A stretch of 20,004 bases of DNA from Pseudomonadota bacterium (GCA_023399635.1 JAEWOP010000207.1:1-20004); one strand, 5' to 3'; positions 1 through 8,803 are shown, counted from the first letter of the stretch. The notes: generated from the sequence alone by a model not told the origin. A program made the numbers and translations.

Positions 1-1614
1 GTTCCATACTATCATGTTTTCGCGCCGCACATGGATGCAACGCTGAGCCCAACCTATTTTACGGGCCAGGGCTTGCTGCTGGAAGGCGAGGTGCGCAACC
101 GCTTCGAGAACGGACGGCACACCTTCCGCTTTGCCGGGATCAATCAAAAAAATCCGGATGCATTCACTCCAGGAACGAGCGACTACAACGCGGATACTCG
201 CGTCATGGCCGCTTCGGAAGCGCGCTTTGAGATCAACCCGCGATGGACGTTCGGCTGGGACGTTATGCTCCAGAGCGACAATAACTTCTCGAAGACCTAT
301 TCGTTAAATGGCGTCGATGACGACGTGTTCCGCAACGAGGTTTACCTGACTGGTCTCGGCGAGCGGAACTACTTCGACCTCCATGGCTACTACTTTGACG
401 TACAGGATCAAGGGCCGAACAGGACCGCCGAAAAGCTGCAAGCGATGGTTTACCCGTCGCTGGACTACCAGTACATAGCACCCGAGCCGGTGGCAGGCGG
501 ACAACTGACGATCACGAACAACCTGACGAACCTGTCGCGCCGAGAAGAGGACTTCGAACTCGTTGGAACCAGTGATCGTTACCGTGGCCTCGAGGGAAGC
601 TACAGCCGCTTCACGACAGAGGCGGAGTGGAAGCGGACCTTCACCACATCTGGCGGACTGCTTTTGACCCCGCTCTTGGCAGCACGTGGCGATGCCCTGC
701 GCCACGACATGTCGGATCCCTCGTTCACGGCCCTCGCCGGTACGCCGCCAACTCCAAGCACCTACAGCTACGATGTTGAAAGCTCGGGTGGCTATGGCCG
801 CTACATGCTGACGGCGGGCCTGGAGGCGCGCTATCCGTTCCTGATTTCCACCGACAACAGCAGCCACATCCTGGAGCCGATTGCTCAGGTCTTTATCCGG
901 CCAAATGAACAACACGCCGGCGGACTCCCAAATGAGGATGCGCAGAGCTTCGTGTTCGATGCCGCCAATCTGTTCGAGCGTGACAAGTTCTCCGGCTTTG
1001 ATCGCATTGAAGGTGGTACGAGGGCCAATGTCGGGCTGCGCTATACCGGGTCATTTGACAACGGGGTCGGGCTGCGCGGCATCTTTGGGCAGAGCTACCA
1101 TTTGGCAGGTCTGAACTCATTCACGACAGACGATATGGTCAATGCCGGCGCCAATTCAGGTCTTGATTCTGACGTTTCTGATTATGTCGGGATGGCAGGC
1201 ATTGACTTGCCTCAAGGGTTCTCACTTAGCGCCGGGGCACGTTTCGACAAGGATTCGTTCGAAATCCAGCGCACCGACGCCGAGTTCAGCTATACAACAG
1301 CCAGACTGAGCGGGTCGCTGCTCTATACACAGATCGAGGCGCAGCCCGACTACGGCTCGGCTGCAGACACTGATCTGCTGCAGTCGTCCAGCAGCTTCCG
1401 CATCAACGAGAACTGGTCAGTGAGTGGGTCCGCCATCTGGGACCTGAACGACCAAGAAGTCATCCGTCGCGGCATTGGCTTTACCTATGCAGACGAGTGC
1501 ACGATCTTCAGTGTTGCTTACTCGGACGAACCTGCCGACATTAACGCCAACGACTGGACTGTCAGCGCTCGCTTAGAGTTCCGGACCCTTGGTGACATTG
1601 CCATCGGCAATTAG
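1..1614 (+). CDS. lptD: LPS-assembly protein LptD, C-terminal part (5' end outside window)
   Basis: LptD is the outer-membrane beta-barrel that, with the lipoprotein LptE, inserts lipopolysaccharide into the outer leaflet. The reading frame is open from base 1, so the gene starts before the window; 537 codons are visible. The first visible residues (VPYYHVFAPHMDATLSPTYF) match the family's signature near the start of the barrel domain. The rest shows the alternating aromatic/polar pattern of beta-strands, with FTTEAEWKRTF, LEPIAQVFIRPN and GLEARYPFLI typical of the Imp/OstA C-terminal domain. It ends in a strand-like segment (WTVSARLEFRTLG) and TAG. Only one cysteine (codon 500, in DECTIF) is visible, where E. 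coli has an adjacent Cys pair near the C-terminus. A SurA-like chaperone gene follows 106 bases on, which fits joint outer-membrane biogenesis. The identification is firm. The ATG at 31 is internal, not the real start. Confidence 0.95.
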   Translation, partial: VPYYHVFAPHMDATLSPTYFTGQGLLLEGEVRNRFENGRHTFRFAGINQKNPDAFTPGTSDYNADTRVMAASEARFEINPRWTFGWDVMLQSDNNFSKTYSLNGVDDDVFRNEVYLTGLGERNYFDLHGYYFDVQDQGPNRTAEKLQAMVYPSLDYQYIAPEPVAGGQLTITNNLTNLSRREEDFELVGTSDRYRGLEGSYSRFTTEAEWKRTFTTSGGLLLTPLLAARGDALRHDMSDPSFTALAGTPPTPSTYSYDVESSGGYGRYMLTAGLEARYPFLISTDNSSHILEPIAQVFIRPNEQHAGGLPNEDAQSFVFDAANLFERDKFSGFDRIEGGTRANVGLRYTGSFDNGVGLRGIFGQSYHLAGLNSFTTDDMVNAGANSGLDSDVSDYVGMAGIDLPQGFSLSAGARFDKDSFEIQRTDAEFSYTTARLSGSLLYTQIEAQPDYGSAADTDLLQSSSSFRINENWSVSGSAIWDLNDQEVIRRGIGFTYADECTIFSVAYSDEPADINANDWTVSARLEFRTLGDIAIGN

Positions 1615-1720
1615 CGACCAGTCATCGTTTTGCCGCAAGAATTGTGCAAGGCGCTCGACTTGTTGTAGACAGGCAAGACCGGCTGCCGGATGACCGCGGC
1701 TACGGAGGAGAACGAACATC

Positions 1721-2662
1721 ATGTCGGCAAAGACAGCGACACGCCGGGTTCTCGTTGCGGTAGCGGCCCTTGCCGCTTCGGTGGCGATCGACCCGTCGTT
1801 TGCACCCGCGCAGGCGGCGAGCGAGATCGCCGCCGTCGTCAACAAGACTCCGATTACCAGCAGCGATGTGGCCCGTCGTGCCGCTTTCCTGCGTCTTCAG
1901 CGCCAGAAGAGCGACACCAAGACCGCGCGCGATCAGCTGGTGGAAGAGGCGCTGAAGCGTGAGGAAATCGCGCGTGTCCGGATGTCGGTCAGCACCGACG
2001 ACGTGGATAAGGCGTTCGCGCGCTTTGCCGCCGGTAACAAGCTTTCTCCCGAGCAACTCACCAAGATCCTGTCACAGGCAGGTGTCGGCGCTGAGCACTT
2101 CAAGCAATATATTGCCGTTCAGATGAGCTGGCCACGCCTTGTGAACGCCCGCTATGGCGGCAGCCGCGGACGCATGTCGTCCGAAGATCTGGTCAAGCGG
2201 ATGATGGAGAACAAGGAAAAGCCGGTCACGACCGAGTACTTCCTGCAGCAGGTCATCTTTGTTGTTCCGGAGTCACGACGGAATGCCATCCTCGGCAAGC
2301 GGAAGGCGGAAGCTGAGGCCTCTCGCTCCAAGTTCCCCGGCTGCGAGCAATCCAAGCAGTTTGCAGCAACCATGCTCGATGTGTCGATCCGCGATTTGGG
2401 CCGTGTCCTTGCACCGGAACTGCCGGAAGATTGGAAGCCGCTGATCGAAAAGGCGTCCGGCACGACGACCGGCGTGCGCACGACCGAACGCGGCGTCGAG
2501 TTCCTGGCGATCTGCAACCAGCGACAGGTTTCTGACGATTTTGCTGCGGAAGTTGTCTTCCGTGCCGAGGATCTCGGCAAGCAGAAGGCCGGCGAAGGCA
2601 ATCCAAATGAGCAGAAGTATCTGGAAGAGCTGCGCTCGAAGGCTCAGATCGACTACCGCTAA
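1721..2662 (+). CDS. SurA-like periplasmic chaperone / peptidyl-prolyl isomerase family protein
   Basis: A 313-residue exported protein. Residues 1-32 form a signal peptide: basic start (KTATRR), hydrophobic stretch (VLVAVAALAASVAI), and a cleavage site after APAQA. Residues about 35-150 resemble the SurA N-terminal chaperone domain: VVNKTPITSSDVARRAAFLR is the usual opening of SurA_N, followed by a helical segment with DQLVEEALKREEIAR. SurA proteins escort beta-barrel proteins across the periplasm, and LptD is a classic client, so the place directly after lptD supports the role. Residues 160-300 sit where a parvulin domain would be, but I do not see its usual signature. Two cysteines lie in this part (in PGCEQ and AICNQ). 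The start is set by GGAGGAG at 1704-1710, ten bases upstream. The protein is shorter than E. coli SurA (428 aa), which has two parvulin domains. Isomerase activity is uncertain. Confidence 0.85.
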   Translation: MSAKTATRRVLVAVAALAASVAIDPSFAPAQAASEIAAVVNKTPITSSDVARRAAFLRLQRQKSDTKTARDQLVEEALKREEIARVRMSVSTDDVDKAFARFAAGNKLSPEQLTKILSQAGVGAEHFKQYIAVQMSWPRLVNARYGGSRGRMSSEDLVKRMMENKEKPVTTEYFLQQVIFVVPESRRNAILGKRKAEAEASRSKFPGCEQSKQFAATMLDVSIRDLGRVLAPELPEDWKPLIEKASGTTTGVRTTERGVEFLAICNQRQVSDDFAAEVVFRAEDLGKQKAGEGNPNEQKYLEELRSKAQIDYR

Positions 2663-2674
2663 GAGAGGACGGTA

Positions 2675-3697
2675 ATGCCGCTTGATCGCCCGCTTGCTCT
2701 CACCCAGGGCGATCCCGCCGGCATTGGACCTGATATCAGCCTCGCTGCGTGGCTAAAGCGTGCCGAGAACGGGATTTCGCCCTTCATTTACCTCGGCGAT
2801 CCGGCGATCTTGGCCGCGCGTGCCAGGCTGATGGGCCTGACCGTTCTCCTGCGCGAAGTTGCGCCTTCTGAGGCGCTCGGAATCTTTGCCGACGCCTTGC
2901 CTGTTTATCCGATATCGGCCGGCGCCGAGATAGCTGCCGGTGAGCCGCATGTGGCAACGGCGCAGAGTACACTTTCAGCTATTGAGGCGGCGGTCTCGCT
3001 TACGCTTGGAGGCGAAACCGCGGCGGTTGTGACCAATCCCATTGCAAAGTCGGTGTTGTACGAGGGCGGCTTTGGTTTTCCAGGCCACACCGAATTTCTC
3101 GCGGACCTAGCCCAGCGGGCAACGGGTAACCCTGTAATGCCCGTCATGATGCTGGCCGGACCAAGACTTCGAGCAATCCCCGTCACAATTCACATCCCGA
3201 TCAAGTCTGTCCCTGAGCTACTGACCGAGGACCTGATCGTCGACACCTGCCGTATCGCCCATCGTGATCTCAAGGAGCGCTTTGGCATTGCGCAGCCGCG
3301 GCTCGCTGTGGCGGGGCTGAACCCCCATGCTGGAGAAGATGGGGCGATCGGCAAAGAGGATCTGGCGATCATCCATCCGGCCATTGCGAGGGCTAGGAGC
3401 GAGGGCATCAACGCGTTTGGTCCCCTGCCCGCCGACACCATGTTCCATGACGAAGCCCGTGCACGCTACGACGTTGCCGTCTGCATGTACCACGATCAGG
3501 CACTGATCCCCGCCAAGGCGCTTGGGTTCGATACATCAGTCAACGTGACGCTCGGACTGCCGTTCATCCGCACCTCACCCGACCACGGCACCGCTTTTGG
3601 GATCGCCGGCCAGGGACTGGCTCGAGAGACAAGCTTGGTGGAAGCGCTAAAGCTTGCTGCGCAACTGGCGGAAAAATCCGCCAAGGTCGCTCTTTGA
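2675..3697 (+). CDS. pdxA: 4-hydroxythreonine-4-phosphate dehydrogenase PdxA
   Basis: PdxA oxidises 4-phosphohydroxy-L-threonine with NAD(P)+ in the DXP-dependent route to pyridoxal 5'-phosphate; the product decarboxylates and is used by PdxJ. The 340-residue length is normal. Visible family motifs are LTQGDPAGIGPD (9-20), GFPGHTEFLA (134-143), LNPHAGEDG (215-223), CMYHDQALIPAK (270-281) and TSPDHGTAFGIAG (300-312). The three divalent-metal histidines expected in the active site can be placed at H173, H218 and H273. It begins 12 bases after the SurA-like gene with GAGAGGA just upstream, and its TGA shares one base with the rsmA start, so it is co-transcribed and probably translationally coupled with both. 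The pdxA-rsmA pairing is also found in E. coli. Confidence 0.97.
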   Translation: MPLDRPLALTQGDPAGIGPDISLAAWLKRAENGISPFIYLGDPAILAARARLMGLTVLLREVAPSEALGIFADALPVYPISAGAEIAAGEPHVATAQSTLSAIEAAVSLTLGGETAAVVTNPIAKSVLYEGGFGFPGHTEFLADLAQRATGNPVMPVMMLAGPRLRAIPVTIHIPIKSVPELLTEDLIVDTCRIAHRDLKERFGIAQPRLAVAGLNPHAGEDGAIGKEDLAIIHPAIARARSEGINAFGPLPADTMFHDEARARYDVAVCMYHDQALIPAKALGFDTSVNVTLGLPFIRTSPDHGTAFGIAGQGLARETSLVEALKLAAQLAEKSAKVAL

Positions 3698-4524
3698 TGG
3701 CGACACTTGATGGTCTTCCGCCGCTGCGCGACGTGATCCAGCGTCACGGTCTGGACGCGAAGAAATCGCTCGGCCAGAATTTCCTGCTTGACCTCAACTT
3801 GACGCAGAAGATCGCCCGCAGTGCCGGGCCACTCGAAGGCTCAACGGTGATAGAGGTAGGCCCAGGGCCCGGAGGGCTGACGAGGGCGATCCTTTCGCTC
3901 GGCGCAAAGAAGCTTATTGCGATTGAACGCGACTCCCGCTGCCTGCCAGCTCTTGCGGAAATCGGCGAACACTATCCCGGCCGATTGGAGGTCATCGAAG
4001 GCGATGCACTGAAGGTTGACCTCGCGGCACTCGTGCCGGAAGGACCGGTCAAGATCATTGCCAATCTTCCTTATAACGTGGGCACGCAGTTGCTGGTAAA
4101 CTGGCTCCTGCCTGGCGACTGGCCTCCTTTTTGGGAATCGCTGACGCTGATGTTCCAGAAGGAGGTCGGACAGAGGATCGTCGCAGACGAGAACGACGAC
4201 CACTATGGCAGGCTCGGCGTGCTCGCCGGCTGGCGTACGGACGCGCACATGGTTTTCGACGTGCCGCCGCAGGCCTTCACGCCGCCGCCAAAGGTGACGT
4301 CTACGGTCGTTCACCTGACACCGCGCCACGCCCCCCTGCCCTGCGACGTTGGTAAGCTGGAGCGGGTGACGCAGGCGGCGTTTGGGCAGCGACGCAAGAT
4401 GCTGCGCCAAAGCCTGAAGCCGCTTGGTGGCGAGCTGCTGCTCAACAAGGCAGGAATCGACCCGGCACGACGGGCGGAGACACTGTCGGTCGAGGAGTTC
4501 GCGCGGCTGGCGAACTGCTTGTAG
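3697..4524 (+). CDS. rsmA: 16S rRNA (adenine1518/1519-N6)-dimethyltransferase RsmA (KsgA)
   Basis: RsmA dimethylates two adjacent adenines in the 3' terminal hairpin of 16S rRNA, a late step and checkpoint in small-subunit assembly; its loss gives kasugamycin resistance. The 275-residue protein has the family's opening KKSLGQNFLLD (22-32), the S-adenosylmethionine-binding loop VIEVGPGPGGLT (51-62), the acidic residue of motif II in AIERDS, and the catalytic motif IANLPYN (121-127). FQKEVGQRI follows, as expected for the Rossmann fold, and a small helical C-terminal domain completes it. I chose the ATG at 3697, which overlaps the pdxA stop as TGATG. A TTG directly before it would add one residue and is less likely. 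No separate ribosome-binding site is needed for coupled translation. Confidence 0.97.
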   Translation: MATLDGLPPLRDVIQRHGLDAKKSLGQNFLLDLNLTQKIARSAGPLEGSTVIEVGPGPGGLTRAILSLGAKKLIAIERDSRCLPALAEIGEHYPGRLEVIEGDALKVDLAALVPEGPVKIIANLPYNVGTQLLVNWLLPGDWPPFWESLTLMFQKEVGQRIVADENDDHYGRLGVLAGWRTDAHMVFDVPPQAFTPPPKVTSTVVHLTPRHAPLPCDVGKLERVTQAAFGQRRKMLRQSLKPLGGELLLNKAGIDPARRAETLSVEEFARLANCL

Positions 4525-4574
4525 CTGCGACATAGAACGACAGCATTAGTCGCTTCGACAATGGTGGCCCCTGC

Positions 4575-4634
4575 GGAGGGAGTCCGGAAGGCTGCGTCTC
4601 AGCTGATTTCCGCAACCCTTCTCCTGCTCCCTCC
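4575..4634. terminator. Possible stem-loop between convergent rsmA and gmk
   Basis: The 121-base gap between the two convergent genes contains GGAGGGAG (4575-4582) and its perfect complement CTCCCTCC (4627-4634). A second, inner pairing is CGGAA (4585-4589) with TTCCG (4608-4612). There is no T tract on either side, so this may be a mere structured boundary rather than an intrinsic terminator. The long loop lowers confidence. Confidence 0.3.
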
Positions 4635-4645
4635 ATCGGCGGATC

Positions 4646-5308
4646 CTAGAGCGATGGCTCTTCCGTCAGCAGGTTCTGCACGAAGTCGAAGAGGCCGTGG
4701 CGGCGGTCACGGCGGATGCGTTCGGCCTTTACGATGCAACTGATATAGCCGTAGGCCTCATCCAGATCGTCGTTGACGATCACATAGTCATATTCGCGCC
4801 AGTGCTCGATCTCGGAGCGGGAATTCAGCAGCCGCGTGCGGATCACCTCCTCGGTGTCTTCGGCACGGCGATGGAGACGGGATTGCAGCTCGGTCATGGA
4901 TGGCGGCAGGACGAAGATCGACACAACATCCGCCTTCATCTTCTCCTGCAACTGCAAGGCTCCCTGCCAGTCGATGTCGAACAGCATGTCCCGGCCTTCG
5001 GACATCGCCTGCTCAACCGGCTCGCGTGGTGTGCCGTAGTAGTTTCCGTGGACCTCTGCCCATTCCAGAAGATCTCCCGCATCGCGCATGCGTTCGAACT
5101 GTGGGACAGTGATGAAGTGGTAGTGCTTGCCCGCAATCTCGCTGGGGCGTTTGGTACGGGTCGTGACGCTGACGGAGATTTCTAGCGTGTGATCGTCTTC
5201 CATCAGATTTCGGGCAATCGTCGACTTGCCGGCGCCGGAAGGCGAAGACAAAACGAGCATCAGCCCACGGCGGGTAATCTTAACAGGCGAGGTCGCCGCG
5301 GGCTTCAT
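4646..5308 (-). CDS. gmk: Guanylate kinase
   Basis: Gmk phosphorylates GMP (and dGMP) to GDP with ATP, an essential step in nucleotide supply and GMP recycling. The 220-residue protein has the P-loop SSPSGAGKST (21-30), then ISVSVTTR and HYHFI, which belong to the GMP-binding domain. FDIDWQGALQLQ is the Walker-B-like segment, and SIFVLPPSMTELQSRLHRR the lid region. A short N-terminal extension (about 15 residues) before the core is common in alphaproteobacteria. It starts three bases after the yicC stop; a GGAG lies inside the 3' end of yicC, so the two are translated from one message. The stop is TAG at 4648-4646. Confidence 0.97.
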   Translation of the reverse strand: MKPAATSPVKITRRGLMLVLSSPSGAGKSTIARNLMEDDHTLEISVSVTTRTKRPSEIAGKHYHFITVPQFERMRDAGDLLEWAEVHGNYYGTPREPVEQAMSEGRDMLFDIDWQGALQLQEKMKADVVSIFVLPPSMTELQSRLHRRAEDTEEVIRTRLLNSRSEIEHWREYDYVIVNDDLDEAYGYISCIVKAERIRRDRRHGLFDFVQNLLTEEPSL

Positions 5309-5311
5309 GCA

Positions 5312-6199
5312 TCACTCCAGATTCTGGACCTGTTCACGGAACTGGTCGATGACGACTTTCAGCTCCAGCCCGGCGGCGGTAACCGCAGCAGAGTTGGATT
5401 TGGAACAGATGGTATTTGATTCGCGATTGAATTCCTGCGCCAAGAAGTCCAAACGCCGGCCAATCGGGCCACCCTTTCGGAGAAGCTCCTGCGCCGCCGA
5501 AACATGCGCCTTCAGCCGATCTATCTCTTCCCGCAAATCGGCTTTCGTGGCAAGCAGCGCGACCTCTGCATGTAGACGAGCAGGATCAAGTGACCCTGCC
5601 TCCATAACGAGTGACGCAACCTGCTGCGACAGCTTTCGCGCAATCTCTTCCGGAGACCTAGAAGGGTCGGCTTCCACGGTGGCCGTCAACTCGGCTATTC
5701 GCGCGATCTGGCTAGACATGATTTCAGCCAAGGCGGCGCCTTCGCCTTGGCGCATCTGCGATAACGCTACCAGTGCCTGCTTCAGCACAGCAAGGATTGC
5801 GGTGTCCCGTGCGATCGCCTCGTCGGCATCTTCTTCAGCTTCACGGATCTCGACGATGCCACGCATGGCCAGAAGCGTGTCCATACGCAACGGCGAAGGA
5901 TCAATTGCATCGCCAAGTTCGGCACGCAGCGCTAGAACCTCGTCCAGCGCCTCGCGGTTCACAACCGCCTGTAGTCTCGTTTCGGCCAGATTGACGCTCA
6001 GTGTCGCCTGAATATTACCGCGCGAGAAGCTGTCGGACACCAGGCGCCGCGCGTCAGCTTCCAGCTGCTCGTACCCTGATGGCAGCCGAAGCCTGAGGTC
6101 GAGTCCCTTTCCGTTGACCGAACGAAGCTCCCAGGCAATGCGGTAGCGTCCTTCCGTGGCTTCGCTTCGCGCAAAGCCGGTCATAGATTGCAGGCTCAT
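5312..6199 (-). CDS. YicC/YloC family endoribonuclease
   Basis: A 295-residue member of the YicC/YloC family, a stress-linked family for which endoribonuclease activity has been shown in E. coli and Bacillus. The N-terminal YicC domain is clear from SMTGFARSE (5-13), WELRSVNGKGLDLRLRLP and the GNIQATLSV strand. The C-terminal DUF1732 domain is clear from GGPIGRRLDFLAQEFNRE and NTICSKSN near residues 250-270, followed by the usual helix ending in QFREQVQNLE. The start has a good site (GGAGAAGAG) just upstream. It lies between mltG (27-base gap) and gmk (3-base gap). The yicC-gmk pairing is widespread in bacteria. The substrate in this organism cannot be told from sequence. Confidence 0.93.
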   Translation of the reverse strand: MSLQSMTGFARSEATEGRYRIAWELRSVNGKGLDLRLRLPSGYEQLEADARRLVSDSFSRGNIQATLSVNLAETRLQAVVNREALDEVLALRAELGDAIDPSPLRMDTLLAMRGIVEIREAEEDADEAIARDTAILAVLKQALVALSQMRQGEGAALAEIMSSQIARIAELTATVEADPSRSPEEIARKLSQQVASLVMEAGSLDPARLHAEVALLATKADLREEIDRLKAHVSAAQELLRKGGPIGRRLDFLAQEFNRESNTICSKSNSAAVTAAGLELKVVIDQFREQVQNLE

Positions 6200-6226
6200 G
6201 CTCTTCTCCGCCTCAGGCTCAAGGCC

Positions 6227-7426
6227 TCAATTCGCTGGCTTCTCAGCCTCGGCGCCACCCGGCTGACCGTTGCCCAGTTCCGCTTCCGGGGAATTTGCGC
6301 GCTCTGCTTCGAGCTTGCGCCAGCGTCGGACATTGGCGTTGTGTTCCTCAAGCGTTGCCGCAAAGGCATGCCCCCCTGTACCATCAGCCACGAAGTAAAG
6401 GTCGTCCGTGCGCCAGGGATTGGCAACTGCTTCAAGCGCTGCGCGGCCAGGGTTTGCGATCGGTGTCGGCGGAAGGCCCTTGATCACGTAGGTGTTGTAC
6501 GGCGTCTCCTTCTGGATGTCCGACTTGTAGATCGGCCGATCCGCCGGCTTTCCGTCACCGCCAAAAAGGCCATAGATGATGGTTGGATCAGACTGCAGGC
6601 GCATGCCTTTGCTGAGCCGGTTGAGGAAGACGGAGGCGACACGTGCCCGCTCCTCTGCCTGGCCCGTTTCCTTCTCGACAATGGAAGCGAGCGTCACGAA
6701 TTCTTCCTTGGTCTTAACCGGCAGATCCGGGTCACGCTGCTCCCACACCTGATCGACTAGCCTTTGCTGGGCCGTCCGCATCTGCTGAATGATGTCGGCA
6801 CGCTTGGCGCCACGCGTAAACTTGTAGGTGTCTGGACGCAGGCTTCCTTCCGGTGGGATCTCTGCTGGAAGATCACCTTCCAGCACAGGATCCTCGGCCA
6901 AGCGCAGCATCATCTGGCGGACTGTCAATCCTTCGGGAAAGACGACGGAATAAAGAACCGACTTACCAGACTCCAAGAGCTCCATCACCTCTCGCATGGA
7001 GGCATGCGCCGGGATCTCGTATTCGCCGGCCTTCAGCGTGCGTCCGTCGCGCATATAGGTGGCACTCACATAGCGGAAGACGCGGGCATCTGAAACAATG
7101 CCGTTTCGCTCGAGATTGTTCGCGATCTCTGCGAGTCCGTTTCCGGGGCGCACCATGAACCGGGTATTTGCTTCCAGCGGGCCTTCCTTCTGGAACGACG
7201 AGACGACGTAATAGAAACCGGCAACCGCAACGACGCACACCAGCACGACCATCGTCATCACGAAATTGAGGAAGATCACCAGCTGGCTGCGCGCATTTCG
7301 AGAACGTCGCGGCGGCTCCGGAACGCGCTCCGGCTTCAATGCCTCATTCGGCGATTTAGGAATGATAGGGCCACTGCCGCTTCCGTAAGCTGGCGGCGTA
7401 TCACCGATATGATTGCTGTTGTTCAC
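6227..7426 (-). CDS. mltG: Endolytic transglycosylase MltG
   Basis: MltG cleaves nascent glycan strands in the inner-membrane/periplasm space and is thought to set their length or release them from synthases. The 399-residue protein has a Pro/Arg-rich cytoplasmic tail (about 1-48), one transmembrane helix (about 49-75, IFLNFVMTMVVLVCVVAVAG), a LysM-like part, and the YceG catalytic domain. The family's catalytic glutamate lies in LASIVEKETG (246-255; E251, with E253 next to it). It is followed by ASVFLNRL, MRLQSDPTIIYG and GLPPTPIANPG, all standard. The C-terminus is a low-complexity tail rich in E, A, P and G. It starts with GTG at 7426, supported by AGGGGG a few bases upstream. In rhizobia mltG usually follows fabF, as here, and a stem-loop separates the two. 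Confidence 0.95.
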   Translation of the reverse strand: MNNSNHIGDTPPAYGSGSGPIIPKSPNEALKPERVPEPPRRSRNARSQLVIFLNFVMTMVVLVCVVAVAGFYYVVSSFQKEGPLEANTRFMVRPGNGLAEIANNLERNGIVSDARVFRYVSATYMRDGRTLKAGEYEIPAHASMREVMELLESGKSVLYSVVFPEGLTVRQMMLRLAEDPVLEGDLPAEIPPEGSLRPDTYKFTRGAKRADIIQQMRTAQQRLVDQVWEQRDPDLPVKTKEEFVTLASIVEKETGQAEERARVASVFLNRLSKGMRLQSDPTIIYGLFGGDGKPADRPIYKSDIQKETPYNTYVIKGLPPTPIANPGRAALEAVANPWRTDDLYFVADGTGGHAFAATLEEHNANVRRWRKLEAERANSPEAELGNGQPGGAEAEKPAN

Positions 7427-7501
7427 TGCGCCCCCCTGAAAGCACGGTCATTCCGTCCGTTGTTTGACCAAGCAATACGGCAAAAACAGGTTCAGAAGAT
7501 A

Positions 7502-7524
7502 GAGCCACCGAGGTTTGGTGGCTC
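7502..7524 (-). terminator. Stem-loop after fabF
   Basis: GAGCCACC (7502-7509) pairs perfectly with GGTGGCTC (7517-7524) around a 7-base loop. Read on the minus strand it follows the fabF stop by 16 bases, and the next bases are TATCTTCTG, a weak T-rich tail. It probably ends or reduces transcription between fabF and mltG, but the poor T tract means read-through is likely. Confidence 0.5.
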
Positions 7525-7540
7525 CGGCGAACCGACGCGG

Positions 7541-8803
7541 TCAGGCCTCATATCGGCGCAGGACCAAGGATGCGTTCGTCCCGCCAAAGCCAAAGGAATT
7601 CGACAGGGCGACGTTGATCTCCCGCGATCTCGCCTTGTGGGGAACGAGGTCGATTGCGGTCTCCACATCCGGGTTGTCGAGGTTCAGCGTCGGCGGAGCA
7701 ATGTTGTCGCGGATCGCAAGCGTCGTGAAGATCGCCTCTACGGCACCGGCAGCGCCAAGCAGATGGCCAATCGCAGATTTGGTCGAAGACATGGAGATCT
7801 TCGAAGCGGCGTTTCCGACCAGACGCTCGACCGCACCAAGCTCGATCGTATCTGCCATCGTCGAGGTGCCATGAGCATTGATGTAATCGAGATCGGCGGG
7901 AGCCAGACCCGCCCGCTTCAATGCCATCGTCATGCAGCGGAAGGCGCCCTCGCCATCTTCCGATGGGGCCGTGATGTGAAAGGCGTCGCCCGACAGGCCA
8001 TAGCCGACGACTTCGGCATAGATCTTCGCACCACGAGCCTTTGCGTGCTCCAGCTCCTCCAGGATAACGATGCCAGCCCCCTCGCCCATGACAAAGCCGT
8101 CGCGGTCGCGATCATAGGGCCGGGAAGCCTTTTGCGGCTCCTCGTTGTGCTGCGTTGAAAGCGCCTTGCAAGCGGCAAAGCCGGCGAGAGCGATACGTGA
8201 GATGGGGGATTCTGCCCCACCTGCAACCATCACATCCGCGTCACCGAGCGCAATCAGGCGGGCGGCGTCGCCGATGGCATGCGCTCCCGTGGAACATGCT
8301 GTGACCACGGAATGGTTCGGGCCGCGCAACTTGTGGCGGATCGACACCTGGCCAGAAATCAGGTTGATGAGACGACCCGGTATGAAGAAGGGAGAAATGC
8401 GCCGGGGGCCCTTCTCCTTCAACGTATAGCCAGCTTCCACGATCCCTTCCAGGCCGCCGATGCCGGAGCCGATGAGAACGCCGGTGGCGATCTGATCATC
8501 GTCCGTCTGCGGATGCCAGTCGGCATCGTTCAACGCCATATCAGCGGCAGCCATGCCGTAGATGATGAAAGGATCTACCTTGCGCTGTTCCTTGGGCTCC
8601 ATCCAATCATCGGGATTGAACGTGCCCTCCGAACCGTCACCCAGCGGAATGCGGCAAGCGATCTTGGCCGGAAGATCCTCGACCTCGAACTCGGTGACCT
8701 TGCGGGCGCCATTTTCGCCAGCGAGCAGCCGACGCCAGCTTACGTCCGTACCGCAGCCAAGAGGAGATACCATACCGGTACCGGTGATAACGACCCGTCT
8801 CAT
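7541..8803 (-). CDS. fabF: 3-oxoacyl-[acyl-carrier-protein] synthase II (KAS II)
   Basis: FabF condenses malonyl-ACP with a growing acyl-ACP in fatty-acid elongation. The 420-residue protein starts with MRRVVITGTGMVSPLG and carries the Cys-His-His active site of elongating ketosynthases: C170 in VVTACSTGAHA, H311 in INAHGTSTMADT and H346 in TKSAIGHLLGAAG, with the conserved K342. The C-terminal SNSFGFGGTNASLVL motif closes the thiolase fold. Its gene lies one gap after acpP, the standard acpP-fabF order. A hairpin with a short T run sits between them, so expression of fabF relative to the abundant ACP may be set by partial termination. The translation start has a loose purine-rich site (AGGGTGGGA) upstream. 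Confidence 0.97.
   Translation of the reverse strand: MRRVVITGTGMVSPLGCGTDVSWRRLLAGENGARKVTEFEVEDLPAKIACRIPLGDGSEGTFNPDDWMEPKEQRKVDPFIIYGMAAADMALNDADWHPQTDDDQIATGVLIGSGIGGLEGIVEAGYTLKEKGPRRISPFFIPGRLINLISGQVSIRHKLRGPNHSVVTACSTGAHAIGDAARLIALGDADVMVAGGAESPISRIALAGFAACKALSTQHNEEPQKASRPYDRDRDGFVMGEGAGIVILEELEHAKARGAKIYAEVVGYGLSGDAFHITAPSEDGEGAFRCMTMALKRAGLAPADLDYINAHGTSTMADTIELGAVERLVGNAASKISMSSTKSAIGHLLGAAGAVEAIFTTLAIRDNIAPPTLNLDNPDVETAIDLVPHKARSREINVALSNSFGFGGTNASLVLRRYEA

Noticed and set aside
3695..3697. pdxA/rsmA overlap as a possible frameshift
   Set aside because: Both proteins are complete with normal termini; TGATG is ordinary translational coupling.
5226..6011. A 261-codon Ser/Ala-rich plus-strand frame opposite yicC
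   Set aside because: Low-complexity composition typical of an antisense shadow; yicC is well supported on the other strand.
7409..8158. Plus-strand frames opposite the mltG start and fabF
   Set aside because: They cover the mltG start, the terminator and the fabF active-site region; no family resemblance.
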